From Diploptera punctata (taxonomy: Eukaryota; Arthropoda; Insecta; Blattodea; Blaberidae): a stretch of DNA of 64,000 bases. A program made the position numbers and the translations under genes. This document shows, piece after piece, positions 23,506 through 34,318 of the stretch; position 1 is the first letter of the stretch, and each line of letters begins with the position of its first letter. The notes below the pieces were generated by a model that ran no database searches, was not told where the DNA came from, and was given only the letters and a program-made list of their open reading frames with translations. The stretch lies in the NCBI GenBank assembly GCA_030220185.1, contig JASPKZ010004568.1:869501-933500 (forward strand), in the 5' to 3' direction.

Positions 23506-24066
23506 TTAAGGGGACCCAGAAGGCCAGATGTGATGAAAAAATGCATTTTCATTTTTTTATCAATTAAAATACTAGAAAGATTCCTCTCTTGTATGGCATA
23601 ATTATCTTGCCTATATCTTGTTTCTAAGTGTGTTTATTATTTGTTTTAAATATTCTCCGTCCCTTTAAAATGTTGGCGTGAGCCGTCAACTCTCTCCCAT
23701 AGTTAGCATTCATTTTTTTAAATATATAAATAATATTTTCTTCTAAACTATTAAAGCTAGAGACCTGAAATTTTCAGGACTTCAATATAGTGCTGATATA
23801 CAATTTGTACCATTTTGATGTTGTGATAGCTCAGTAATTAAAGAATGTAGGTTGCAAAATACAGTGTAAAAAACTTAAAGAAAATATTTTGTAAAGAAAA
23901 AAATACTTTTGATATAAATGCATATCTATATAAATCCTTATGGTAGAAGACTCTAAATTTATGAACCTTTCCACTGTAAAAATTTCAACTTCATAGGATT
24001 AATATTCAGGAGAAAATGTTCCTTACATTTAACATTATAAGTGTAGGATGTTCCGGGTCCCCTTAA
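23506..24066. mobile_element. MITE with TTAA target duplication
   Basis: TTAA at 23506-23509 and 24063-24066 flank a 553-bp insert. The insert starts GGGGACCCAGAAGG and ends with the inverse CCGGGTCCCC, giving an 8-10 bp terminal inverted repeat. The interior is AT-rich and non-coding. TTAA targets are used by piggyBac, Kolobok and Sola3-type transposases; which one mobilises this element cannot be told from the sequence. Confidence 0.7.
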
Positions 24067-24550
24067 CACCACCACCCCTTGGGAATGACCGCGATCTTAG
24101 GCAATACAATTTATCAGAGGCCTAATGGATTAAAATGTTAGTCTAGTTGTAAGATGAGACCGCGGCGAAGGCACGCCTTATAAGAGAAATATCCACCAAA
24201 GTGTATATTGAAATGAACTGTGAACTGGTGGGAGAACTTTGCTCCATGTGGACCATTTTTGAGGGAAAAAAAAGAAGTATGTGTGAGTATCGGGGAAGTG
24301 AATCAGAAATCAATCAGAGAAATCATAAGTCAGGCGATAAGTGACATGTGCTCTCGAGGCCCAGTTAAGCGTTCGATTCCGTAAAAGTAGTGATACCGGT
24401 CAATCACAGTACACATATCGGCATATATACTTAGCTCACAAACAGGTCCTACATAAGGCAAACATCTCCGCCGGCGGCATGTTAGAAAATGTCATGAGTA
24501 CAATGAATTCTTCAAGTGTAAGAGAATAAAAAACGTATGTCCACTCGGTG
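24067..24550. other. No gene recognised
   Basis: Mixed composition with no identifiable features. Confidence 0.4.
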
Positions 24551-24727
24551 TACCGTGTATTCTAATGTGCAGCTGTAGTGTCGCTATCCCGTCCGATGAT
24601 CCTCTGTTGTACCGTGTATTCTAATGTGCAGCTGTAGTGTCGCTATCCCGTCCGATGATCCTCTGTTGTACCGTGTATTCTAATGTGCAGCTGTAGTGTC
24701 GCTATCCCGTCCGATGATCCTCTGTTG
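24551..24727. repeat. Three exact 59-bp tandem repeats
   Basis: Units start at TACCGTGTATTC (24551, 24610, 24669) and end at GATCCTCTGTTG. I see no difference among the three. A fourth start (TACCTGTG) at 24728 diverges at once. Exact identity indicates a recent expansion or an assembly artefact. Confidence 0.95.
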
Positions 24728-25619
24728 TACCTGTGATTAAGATCATTTTGCTCTCCGTTAACAAGAAACCCCGAGAACTCTAGTCCGGCGCGAAATTAAC
24801 CTGAACAGTCCAGCATTAAGGATCCTCACCCTTAATCTGAAGAACGTAACCCGCAGCAAAGTAGCAAAACAAAGTCCCGCTACAGACGTGATATGAAAAA
24901 CAAGTAAGTAATATTCTAAATTCTTTGCATTGTTCCTTTTTGTTTTACTTCCTTTCTAATACATAAACTTTTTAATGTTGCTTCAATATCATAATCTTGA
25001 GAGAGGATAACACTAGAGTGTATTTAATGTACATGTTATGTAATTGCGAGAAAAGGAATCTTCCAATCAGGGACAATGTGTCTATTTTCCGTAACTCCAA
25101 TATTTATATAATTTTCTATTATCAAATAAGTGGAGTCAACGGTCATACTATATTGAAAACACCGGTACTCGTCTGATCACTGAAGTTAAGGAACATTGGG
25201 CGTGATTGGTACATGGCTGACTGACCGTTTGGGAATACTATGTTCTGTTGGTAAATAATTTTAATCTCCCTCGCCGTACCCGAGTATTTCAAGGGACCAT
25301 TTCTTAGTTCAGAGCTACAGAACAAAGAGGTGTTTTGAGTCTCTGTTGGTGAAGGCATTTTCTTATGGAATTTCGACAAGTACGGGACCAGTGCTCAATC
25401 CAGGATCGTGAAGAATGTGTGTAGTAAAGCAGGATTCTAATATTATAATAAACATGATAGTTATTTAAGTGGTTTAAACAGCCATGCCATATAATGCCAT
25501 ATAATGCATTTAAAAGTGATTTTATGAATTACTATTGGGGTCATGAAAGCAAAATAAAGCCAGGTTAGATATTACTAGTGGTAAATATAACTATAAAACA
25601 GATCAAATTACCTTAGGTA
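24728..25619. other. No gene recognised
   Basis: A 78-codon open frame on the minus strand (25143-25379) has no recognisable domain. A block AGCAGGATTCTAATATTATA at 25430 recurs in altered form at 31592, near the far side of the LTR-element remains. Confidence 0.4.
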
Positions 25620-26475
25620 TTTTTTTAAAAAAACAAGGATCGCTGCACTTCTCCAACCGCCTATTGATGAAAGATATTTATTGTCTTCACTATCCTACCA
25701 TAATCCAGATGAAAATAAATATCACTTGATTATCGCTAGACCTCAGAACATTTCAGCCATGTTAGAGTTGTTAACTTTATTAGAAAACAAAAGAGAGGTT
25801 GAAGACAGAATCACGAGAACTAACTGGAATGAACAAGATAATTCCAACAAAAATGATCTTGGGGTAGGAGCAGAGAACAATGAAAAGGAAAATTATGTTG
25901 ATAATAATAAAGATGTGAAAACAAAATTTAATGATAATTATAATAGCAAATAAAGGCATGTCAAATGGAAATAATAATACGAATAGACCTTATAATGACA
26001 GAATTGTAAATAATTATGGCAATTTTCAGAATAGTAATTATAGTAGAGTAATTAACTTTATGAATGTAGAAATTCTAATGAGGGTAATGATAGAATTTGG
26101 AAATCGCCCCATAGAAAGAAACGTAGACGTAATAGTTATTCTAATGCATACTATTACAATAATCAGAGAGAAGGATATTTTGTTAGGCAAGAATGTGTAA
26201 ATAATACAAGTCCTCAAAGTGAAAATGGTTTCAGACCTAATGATATTGAAATAAATGTTAATACAATTAATAATCATGAGCTTGTGTTAACAAATGATAG
26301 CAACATGGTTGGAGCTGAGGTTAGTAGAATAATACCTCAGAATTTAAAAGCCAGTCAGATACGTCATGGACTGTGTTGCGTATCTCAATTTGTCTAAAAT
26401 TAGGGGTCAACAATAGCTTCGATTCTGTAGAAATTTCATCAAAGTTTAAACGAACAGATATGGTTAGCATTAATA
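25620..26475 (+). pseudogene. LTR retroelement gag remnant, 5' half
   Basis: The open frame at 25681-25953 continues after a frameshift to about 26400. It is rich in Asn, Lys and Arg, and its early part (ISAMLELLTLLENKREVEDR) resembles the helical linker near the end of arthropod Ty3/gypsy-like gags. It is joined to the protease segment at 29930-30603 by removing the LINE inserted at 26476-29917. The 12-bp target duplication supports this join. No capsid core or zinc knuckle is evident upstream. Confidence 0.5.
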
Positions 26476-26740
26476 TTCATCTTCTTCTTCTTCCTTTCAT
26501 GTGATAGATCTAGTGGTCTGTTACGGTCTCAATCCAACGTTTGAAGGGTCTGCCCAAATATCTCTTGCCTGGTGGCTGGTAATTTAAGATCTGACGTGGT
26601 ATTCTTATTCTGCTCATTTTTCTTACATGAGATTTCCAGTTGTTTATGTATATTTGTACATATTCCATGACTGATTCTGTTTGTAATTCTTTGAGAATCT
26701 CAGAATTCCTTTTATGGTCTGTTCTTGAATAACCTGCAGT

Positions 26741-27131
26741 ACGTCTCATAAAATGTTGGCAGTACCGGTACTGCTCTATGGTTCAGAAGCCTGGATACAT
26801 AAAAAACAAGACCTAAGTAGGATAACGGCGGCAGAAATGAAATTTTTGAGATCTGTTAAAGGGTGCACTAAGGAAGACAGAATCAAGAACACAGAAATAA
26901 GACAGGAACTTGAAATATTTGCAATAACTGATAAAATGGATACATATAGACAAAAATGGAAGCAACACATAGACAGAATCAATGAAGATAGATATCCAAA
27001 ACAAATAACAAAATATAAACCAAAAGGCACCCGAGATGTGGGCAGACCTAGAAAGAGATGGGCTGAAGTCGGAACGGGTCAACAGACCTAATCCATGAAT
27101 GAAGATGATGATGATGATGACGTCTCATAAA
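26741..27131 (+). mobile_element. Nested 5'-truncated LINE-B fragment with target duplication
   Basis: ACGTCTCATAAA at 26741-26752 is repeated exactly at 27120-27131. Between them, 26753-27119 encodes the LINE C-terminus (LLYGSEAWIHKK, MKFLRSVKGCT, GRPRKRWAEVG) on the plus strand and ends in a GATGAT-repeat tail. It inserted into the opposite-strand LINE-B at a codon shared by both families (the MKFMRRT region). The frame is open from 26753 to the stop near 27091. Confidence 0.9.
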
Positions 27132-28540
27132 TTTCATTTCTGCCGCAGTTAGTCTTTGTTCATCTACATTGCGAATTGTCCAGGCCTCACTGCCGTAACA
27201 TAATATGGGTCTGGCCAGTGTTTTATAAATTCTAGTTCCTGTGTGTTGCTGTACTGTTTTTGGCTTGAAAATATTATTTATAATTCCTGTTACTCTGTTA
27301 AATTTTATAATTTTTTGACTAAAATCTTATTCCTCTTCGTATGTAACTTGGTATCCGAGATAGTTCAATGTGTTGGTTTCTTCAAATATTTTATTATTAA
27401 TAACAATTTTACTGCGAACTGGGTGTTTTCCTAAGACTTTAGATTTTTCTGTTGAGTTTTTCATGTTGTAGTTTATTGCAATTTGGTGAAAAGAGTGGAC
27501 TGAACGTTGTAGGTCATCTTCTGAATTCGCTATAAACACAATATCATCTGCAAATAATAGGGTGTCTAAATAATATAATCTATTAAGTGGTATACTGCCA
27601 TCTGGCTGTAGTCTCCATTCCTTAATAAATGAGTTGATGTATATTATGAAGAGCATTGGTGAAAGACCACATCCTTGTCTAAATCCTTGATTAACTGGTC
27701 TGCATTCCGAGGTTTTATTTTCAATCTTAACTTGGATGTAATTATCCTTATAAATCATATATAGCTTTATGAGTTGGTCTGGGATTCCATCATATTTGAG
27801 GATTTCTAATAATTTGTTTCTATTTATTTTTTAAATGCCTTCTTCAAGTCAATAAACGCCATGTGTGTTTCAATATTAAACTCTCTGGGATTTTCTATTA
27901 GAATTTTAATAGTACAGGATCTTCCTTTCCTGAATCCATTTTGCGCTTCATATAATAACTTGTCATAATAATCAGCTATTTTTGAATTGAGCAACTTGGT
28001 GTAGATTTTGTAGCCTGAGTCCAAAAGGCTTATTCCTCTGAAGTTATCACAGTTATTTATATCTCCTTTTTGTGTAGTGGGATTACAACAGCTTGTTGCC
28101 ACCTTTTTGGCGGAGGGACCTCATTACAAATTATATTTAAAAAATTGAGAAATCTTTAATTAAAGGCAGAGCTGGCATACTTAAATAATTCCAGGTTAAT
28201 ACCATGTTCGCGTGGTGTTTTGTTATTTTCGCAGTGGACGAGTATTGTATTTAATTCATCTAAAGTAAAAGCATCTATGTAATTATTGTCAGAAGTTACG
28301 AGATTTAAAATTTCGTTTTTTGCGGCCACAACTTTTGAACATATTCTATCCAATTTTCTAACGGGATTGTATTTAGTTCAACTCTTTCATATAGCTCTCC
28401 ATTTAATTGCCTTAATATTTTATATGTTTTTGGATTTGGTCTTGTAATGTCCGTTTCCAATTGGGTAACAAAATTATTCCAATTTTCTCTGTGATATCTT
28501 CTAACTTCTCTTTTTGCTATTGCTCTTTTCTGTTTGTAAT
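27132..28540 (-). pseudogene. LINE-B reverse transcriptase region
   Basis: On the minus strand: a linker with LYEAQNGFRKGRSCT (about 27950), motif A as AFIDLKKAF (about 27840), motif B as NQGFRQGCGLSPMLF (about 27690-27650), and the catalytic LFADDIVFI (about 27545). NYLGYQVTYEEE (about 27350) leads into the thumb region. Breaks occur near 28640-28541, 28150, 27830 and 27327. The C-terminal remainder resumes beyond the nested LINE at 26740-26510. Confidence 0.85.
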
Positions 28541-29684
28541 CTATTTCGTCAGCAAATGTTCTAGTTGATAGATATTTTCGATATGCTTCTCGTTTATCAT
28601 TAATAATTCTGGCGAGGTTTCCATCCCACTTCTTGTCCATCTCTTATTTCTTCCTATACTTTCGTTGGCTGCTGTGTTTAACATATATTTTAGATTGGTC
28701 CATTCTTGTTCTATAGTGTTGCCAATTTCTACGTTGAGTAAGTTTGATAACCTCTTCTGGTAAAGCCAGCGGATACTAGGATCATTCAATAGTTGCACCT
28801 TGTAGGTGTATGTGGGTTGTGTTATAAGTGATTTCTTCTTATACCATCTCGGAGGAAATCGTGCTGGAGCAACTAGCAGATGGTGGTCTGATTCAATTTC
28901 AAAACCTAGGAATACTCTGGTATCTAGTAAAATATCAGCTAATGTCTTATTTGCTATCACATAATCTATTTTTGACCGTTTTCCTCTTGCTTCCCAGGTA
29001 TATTTATGACTGTCAATGTGTTTGAAGTGACTATTCATAACTTTTAAATGATTATACATAGCAAAATCAGTTAATCTTTCTCCATTTTTATTTATTTTAT
29101 TTCCTCCATGTGTGCCTATGTGTGTTCTCCTTTTGATGTTGCCATTTCGTGCATTTAAATCTCCCATAAGTATTAAATAATCTGATTAAGTAGTATATCT
29201 ATAATACGTTGTAATTTGTTATATAATTTTATATTTTCATCTTCTGCACCTTCTATTGGAGCATATAAACCAATAATACTTAAATATCCTCTGAAAGTTT
29301 TGATTCTTAATTGAATAATTCTTTCATCCCAGTAGGTGTAACTATGAACTAATTGTTTGAGGGATTTGTGAACCATAATCATTACGCCTGCTCTTGTTCT
29401 GATATTTCTATCAACTCCACTATAGATTTGAATGTAATTGTTGGTTTGTTTTGTGCCCTTTAATATTCTCTTAGTTTCTGATATTACTGCTATATGATTT
29501 TTTTCCGATTTAAGTTTTCATCTAATTGATCGTCTTTATGAGTAATACTGCGGACGTTCCAAGTGGCAAAATTTATTATATTTCTCTTTTTCCAATTCGT
29601 CTCCTTTAACAAGCTTGGGTCACCATCATTTAGAGCAGTCCTTTTACATCTTCTTTGAGACTTTTTAGTAAGGTTAGCCCTCAC
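28541..29684 (-). pseudogene. LINE-B APE-type endonuclease region
   Basis: Motifs in order on the minus strand: INFATWNVRSI (about 29570), YLSIIGLYAPIEG (about 29270), GDLNARNG (about 29160), KYTWEARGKRSKIDYVI (about 28980) and ESDHHLL (about 28885). These are the Asn, Glu/Asp, Asn and Asp-His catalytic neighbourhoods of apurinic-endonuclease-like LINE nucleases, which nick target DNA to prime reverse transcription. Frameshifts near 29490 and 29170 separate the parts. The ATG at 29684 is a plausible start. Confidence 0.85.
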
Positions 29685-29929
29685 AACAGATTACTGGCTG
29701 AAGTGAGCAAGTCCAGTGGTGGGGTTGCCACCTTAGGCCTCTGGACAGGCGCGATTATGATACAGCATTTACTCTGTATCTTGATGGAACGGTTATACCG
29801 CCGTGACTCGGTCCCCAGAGCCCCGCTTGTTTTAAGCAGGGTGAACCACGAGCAAGTGGGGTTGGGATTTAGATAGGAGAGGTTATGTAGGATGCACTTC
29901 ACTATCTTTGCAACCCCTTAGCATTAATA

Positions 29930-30956
29930 ATGATAACAATAAGAGGAATTATTAATAATATAAACATTTCCAAGGGAATGAAGAATTAGATAGAGCATAT
30001 ACTACAGAATTAAATATTATTGGTCGTCCACCTAAGCTAAAATTAAATACTTGCGGATTGCAGATTATTGGTACTGAAGACAGCGGATGTTCTAACACAA
30101 TAATTGATCAGAAATTTCACAATACCCTACTTTCTAGAGGAAATGAGACAAATACAGTGAGAATTTGTGGGATATACAGCACCCTAGCTTTTAGAAAGAA
30201 GGAGTTGCCTATTAAACTTCAATGTTTATTAGAAGTAAACATCTGTGCGATTTAATTTAGAGTTATTTGCTTAATATCACCTTACTTATCATGTGATATG
30301 GTAATTGGATGCGACATGTTAGATCAGTACAGAGTTATCACTGACTTTGAGAATTATAATATGTCTCTAAGCAATGAGTCAAACAATAGAACTGTCGTGC
30401 CATTTGCCAGAAAATTTGAGGAGATTCAGAATATTAGTAGGCAAGAAAATTTGGCAAAAAAGGAGCACATTTTTATTGATAACATAATTGCAGAAGAATG
30501 TGATAACAATAATGCAGACGCGGATATGACTCAAGAAACCATGAATGGAGATATTTATTTGTGTAATAATGAATTCCAGTGTGATAATTCCACAGTTTAT
30601 TAAATAATAATATTCTAGAATATAAGTATGTAGATGATAAATGTACAGATTGTGTAGAAAACAAAGATATTCCTCTTCTCATGTGCATGGTAGTGACAAG
30701 GAAGATGATTGTTGCCAACTAATAAGAGATAAGATAGCCAGTACTCATGGGATTTCAGAATAAGAGAAATGCATGTTATATGATATTTTGATGAAAAAAT
30801 AAATACTCATTTTCTAATAAACCTGGAGTGTGCAATTGTTTTGAATACTCATTCAAGGTCATAGAACATAAACCGATTAAGATCAAAAGCAGACCAATTC
30901 CGCTTAGCATTAGAGAATTAGCAGACGATTTGATTCTAAAATGTGTACCTCTAATT
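29930..30956 (+). pseudogene. LTR retroelement protease and start of RT
   Basis: The region has an aspartic-protease active site in the form EDSGCSNTIID at about 30080 and the flap/C-terminal MVIGCDMLDQYRVITDF at about 30298. It runs into an RT-proximal segment whose residues resemble the FSDKPG...KSRPIPLS region before Ty3/gypsy reverse transcriptases (about 30820-30920). It ends before any RT catalytic motif. Frameshifts and stops are frequent after 30600. The active-site Thr of many retroviral-type proteases is Ser here, which is tolerated. Confidence 0.7.
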
Positions 30957-31425
30957 AAGAAATTGAGATATGTAGCATGAGTGAAATAAAAGTTGAGATG
31001 TGTAAAGTGAAAGTCAAGTTGATATATATTATTAAGTGAAAAAGTTAAAATATGTTGCTGAAAAGATGATGTTACATTATGTAAAACAGAATATGTGATA
31101 TGAATGTAACAGAAATATTTTGAATTAGAATATTGTGAGTCAAAGAAAGTAGGTGATACGATTTTAGTTAGAAATGCAATTATAATAATTTGAATATTGT
31201 ATAGAAGAACGAAAAAAAAATGTGTATGAATAACTCTGAACAAAATCAATAAATGCATTTTTGCTCATAAAATGTGAAGTAAAAAAAATGATTGTTATAA
31301 TAATTTTCTGTATATCTCTTATTTTGCTCTTTTGTGTTCTGTAATGAAAGATGTATGACATTGTTGTCAGTGTAATGTATTTATTTTTCGGAAAAATATA
31401 AATATTTAAAGTGTTAATTTTATTG

Positions 31426-31462
<37 letters not shown>

Positions 31463-31919
31463 GTATATATTTTCTAAGTAGATAAGTTATATTAAAAATG
31501 AATTAATAAAACTAAATTAATGAAGAATGAACATTCTTGTTTTGTTCTTCCTAGCGGGAACAGAACAAAAATCATCAGGGGCATAACTTATAGAGCAGGA
31601 TTTTAACATTATAATAAACATAAAAGTTAACGTTAATAATTTAGTATTTTAATATTCTTTTTATAATATTTAAATATAACTTAAAAACATAAAAAATCTA
31701 AATAATTCATTGTTGATAATTGATTAATAAAAAATTGTCTTAATATTAATTAAAGAAAATATAATAGATAGCTATTTTTTGTAAAGAATGCTTTTAAAAT
31801 AGTTTTCATTCATTATTGTCAAAATTATAAATCCTTCAATTATAACTGTAATAAAACCACTTGCATAACTTCATTATTCTTAAATAAAAGTAAACTAAAC
31901 TCTGATTGGTTGTTAAAAT
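30957..31919. other. AT-rich interval with an (AT)n run
   Basis: (AT)n at about 31430-31460. TTTTGTTCT...AGAACAAAA forms a small hairpin at about 31536-31570. I could not define an LTR with matching copies on both sides of the element. Confidence 0.45.
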
Positions 31920-32193
31920 AATTATCTTTTTGTTTTAACAAATTAAATTATACCTTGTATTTAAAAAACGTTTAATCAATAGAATTTAAAAATAGTATCA
32001 TGCGATGTAATAATGTTCTCGAAATCAATAATAAAAACTTGGAAAAAGCCGTACTGGCTGTAATGTATAATTCCCAAATATGTCTTCTTAAAAAAGGAGC
32101 CGCCATTTGCAAGATAGAAGCATGGCTTCACAGCATTTGGTGGATGGGAATTACAATGTATATAGAGAAAGATTTGCGTTTAGATCGGTACTT

Positions 32194-32267
32194 GCTCAGG
32201 TAGCTCAGTTGGTAGAGCACTTGGTCTAGAGAACCAAGGGTCCCGGGTTCAAGTCCCAGTCTGAGCG
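32194..32267 (+). tRNA. tRNA-like gene, array unit 1
   Basis: A 74-base segment folds as a cloverleaf. Acceptor GCTCAGG pairs with TCTGAGC (7 of 7 with one G-T). D stem is GCTC/GAGC. The anticodon arm CTTGGT/ACCAAG has a 7-base loop CTAGAGA. The T stem is CCGGG/CCCAG with loop TTCAAGT and one weakened pair here. A TTTTT follows 7 bases downstream, suitable as a Pol III terminator. The anticodon stem has six pairs, one more than standard. The loop would give AGA, but the class I variable loop does not suit Ser, so the identity is uncertain. Confidence 0.65.
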
Positions 32268-32486
32268 TATAATTTTTCTCTTCAAATATGATTTAACCAT
32301 CATTGAGATGTACGAAATCAATAATAAAAACTTGGAAAAAGCCGTACTGGCTGTAATGTATAATTCCCAAATATGTCTTCTTAATAAAGGAGCCGCCATT
32401 TGCAAGATAGAAGCATGGCTTCACAGCATTTGTTGGATGGGAATTACAATGTATATAGAGAAAGATTTGCGTTTAGATCGGTACTT

Positions 32487-32560
32487 ACTCAGGTAGCTCA
32501 GTTGGTAGAGCACTTGGTCTAGAGAACCAAGGGTCCCGGGTTCAAGTCCCGGTCCGAGCG
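32487..32560 (+). tRNA. tRNA-like gene, array unit 2
   Basis: Same fold as unit 1, but the first base is A and the 3' acceptor reads TCCGAGC, so the acceptor stem is weakened at two positions. A run of T follows. Confidence 0.55.
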
Positions 32561-32779
32561 TATATTTTTTCTCTTCAAATATGATTTATCCATCATTGAG
32601 ATGTACGAAATCAATAATAAAAACTTGGAAAAAGCCGTACTAGCTGTAATGTATAATTCCCAAATATGTCTTCTTAATAAAGGAGCCGCCATTTGCAAGA
32701 TAGAAGCATGGCTTCACAGAATTTGGTGGATGGGAATTACAATGTATATAGAGAAAGATTTGCGTTTAGATCGGTACTT

Positions 32780-32853
32780 GCTCAGGTAGCTCAGTTGGTA
32801 GAGCACTTGGTCTAGAGAACCAAGGGTCCCGGGTTCAAGTCCCGGTCTGAGCG
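32780..32853 (+). tRNA. tRNA-like gene, array unit 3
   Basis: Consensus unit: all stems pair, T stem CCGGG/CCCGG, followed by TTTTT. Identical to units 4 and 5. Confidence 0.65.
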
Positions 32854-33072
32854 TATAATTTTTCTCTTCAAATATGATTTATCCATCATTGAGATGTACG
32901 AAATCAATAATAAAAACTTGGAAAAAGCCGTACTGGCTGTAATGTATAATTCCCAAATATGTCTTCTTAATAAAGGAGCCGCCATTTGCAAGATAGAAGC
33001 ATGGCTTCACAGCATTTGGTGGATGGGAATTACAATGTATATAGAGAAAGATTTGCGTTTAGATCGGTACTT

Positions 33073-33146
33073 GCTCAGGTAGCTCAGTTGGTAGAGCACT
33101 TGGTCTAGAGAACCAAGGGTCCCGGGTTCAAGTCCCGGTCTGAGCG
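33073..33146 (+). tRNA. tRNA-like gene, array unit 4
   Basis: Identical to unit 3 across the 74-base segment, with the same downstream T run. Confidence 0.65.
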
Positions 33147-33365
33147 TATAATTTTTCTCTTCAAATATGATTTAACCATCATTGAGATGTACGAAATCAA
33201 TAATAAAAACTTGGAAAAAGCCGTACTGGCTGTAATGTATAATTCCCAAATATGTCTTCTTAATAAAGGAGCCGCCATTTGCAAGATAGAAGCATGGCTC
33301 CACAGCATTTGGTGGATGGGAATTACAATGTATATAGGGAAAGATTTGCGTTTAGATCGGTACTT

Positions 33366-33439
33366 GCTCAGGTAGCTCAGTTGGTAGAGCACTTGGTCTA
33401 GAGAACCAAGGGTCCCGGGTTCAAGTCCCGGTCTGAGCG
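33366..33439 (+). tRNA. tRNA-like gene, array unit 5
   Basis: Identical to units 3 and 4 across the 74-base segment, with the same downstream T run. Confidence 0.65.
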
Positions 33440-33658
33440 TATAATTTTTCTCTTCAAATATGATTTATCCATCATTGAGATGTACGAAATCAATAATAAA
33501 AACTTGGAAAAAGCCGTACTGGCTGTAATGTATAATTCCCAAATATGTCTTCTTAATAAAGGAGCCGCCATTTGCAAGATAGAAGCATGGCTTCACAGCA
33601 TTTGGTGGATGGGAATTACAATGTATATAGAGAAAGATTTGCGTTTAGATCGGTACTT

Positions 33659-33732
33659 GCTCAGGTAGCTCAGTTGGTAGAGCACTTGGTCTAGAGAACC
33701 AAGGGTCCCGGGTTCAAGTCCCAGTCTGAGCG
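33659..33732 (+). tRNA. tRNA-like gene, array unit 6
   Basis: As unit 3 except for one T-stem base (CCCAG), a change shared with unit 1. This sharing between distant units suggests gene conversion or unequal exchange. Confidence 0.6.
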
Positions 33733-33951
33733 TATAATTTTTCTCTTCAAATATGATTTATCCATCATTGAGATGTACGAAATCAATAATAAAAACTTGG
33801 AAAAAGCCGTACTGGCTGTAATGTATAATTCCCAAATATGTCTTCTTAATAAAGGAGCTGCCATTTGCAAGATAGAAGAATGGCTTCACAGAATTTGGTG
33901 GATGGGAATTACAATGTATATAGAGAAAGATTTGCGTTTAGATCGGTACTT

Positions 33952-34025
33952 GCTGAGGTAGCTCAGTTAGTAGAGCACTTGTTCTAGAGAACCAAGGGTC
34001 CCGGGTTCAAGTCCCGGTCTGAGCG
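33952..34025 (+). tRNA. tRNA-like gene, array unit 7, diverged
   Basis: Acceptor begins GCTGAGG, creating a mismatch. The D loop has GTTAG in place of GTTGG, and the anticodon stem has TTGTT in place of TTGGT. Likely a pseudogene. Confidence 0.5.
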
Positions 34026-34244
34026 TATAATTTTTCTCTTCAAATATGATTTATCCATCATTGAGATGTACGAAATCAATAATAAAAACTTGGAAAAAGC
34101 CGTACTTGCTGTAATGTATAATTCCCAAATATGTCTTCTTAATATAGGAGCCGCCATTTGCAAGATAGATGCATGGCTTCACAGCATTTGGTGGATGGGA
34201 ATTACAATGTATATAGAGAAAGATTTGCGTTTAGATCGGTACTT

Positions 34245-34318
34245 GCTGAGGTAGCTCAGTTGGTAGAGCACTTGGTCTAGTGAACCAACGGTCCCGGGTT
34301 CAAGTCCCGGTCTGAGCG
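34245..34318 (+). tRNA. tRNA-like gene, array unit 8, diverged
   Basis: Shares the GCTGAGG acceptor change with unit 7. It also has changes in the anticodon loop (CTAGTGA) and after the stem (CCAACGG). Likely a pseudogene at the array edge. Confidence 0.5.

Larger units (their letters stand above)
26464..29929 (-). mobile_element. Nearly full-length RTE-like LINE (LINE-B) with target duplication
   Basis: The insert at 26476-29917 is flanked by exact TTAGCATTAATA (26464-26475 and 29918-29929). Read on the minus strand it has a leader of about 230 bases, an APE-type endonuclease, a reverse transcriptase, a C-terminal segment ending in GRPFKRWIETVTDH, and a GAA-repeat tail at 26477-26492. It is itself split by a second LINE fragment at 26753-27119. 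Without that nested piece it is about 3.06 kb. Several frameshifts and stops break the reading frame. It sits inside the LTR-element remains. The assignment to an RTE/BovB-like clade is inferred from the endonuclease and RT sequence style. Confidence 0.9.

Noticed and set aside
24881..25440. Host exon candidate near GTAAGTAATATT (24903) and the minus-strand frame 25143-25379
   Set aside because: An isolated donor-like site with no matching acceptor or coding similarity is not enough to support a gene.
25430..31630. LTRs of the gag-protease element from the shared AGCAGGATT(C/T)TAA block
   Set aside because: The similarity between 25430 and 31592 extends for only about 40 bases and lacks TG...CA ends, so no LTR can be defined.
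32000..34254. Repeated 62-codon open frames in the tRNA array (MYEINNKNLEKAVLAVMYN...)
   Set aside because: The frame recurs only because the DNA unit recurs. Among units, changes that alter residues (about eight) outnumber silent ones (about four), and the stop codon lies inside the tRNA-like gene. This gives no sign of protein-level selection.
32194..34318. Calling the array tRNAs as functional tRNA-Ser(AGA)
   Set aside because: The loop would give AGA, but the variable loop is short (class I) while Ser tRNAs are class II, and the anticodon stem is one pair too long. I kept the neutral name tRNA-like.
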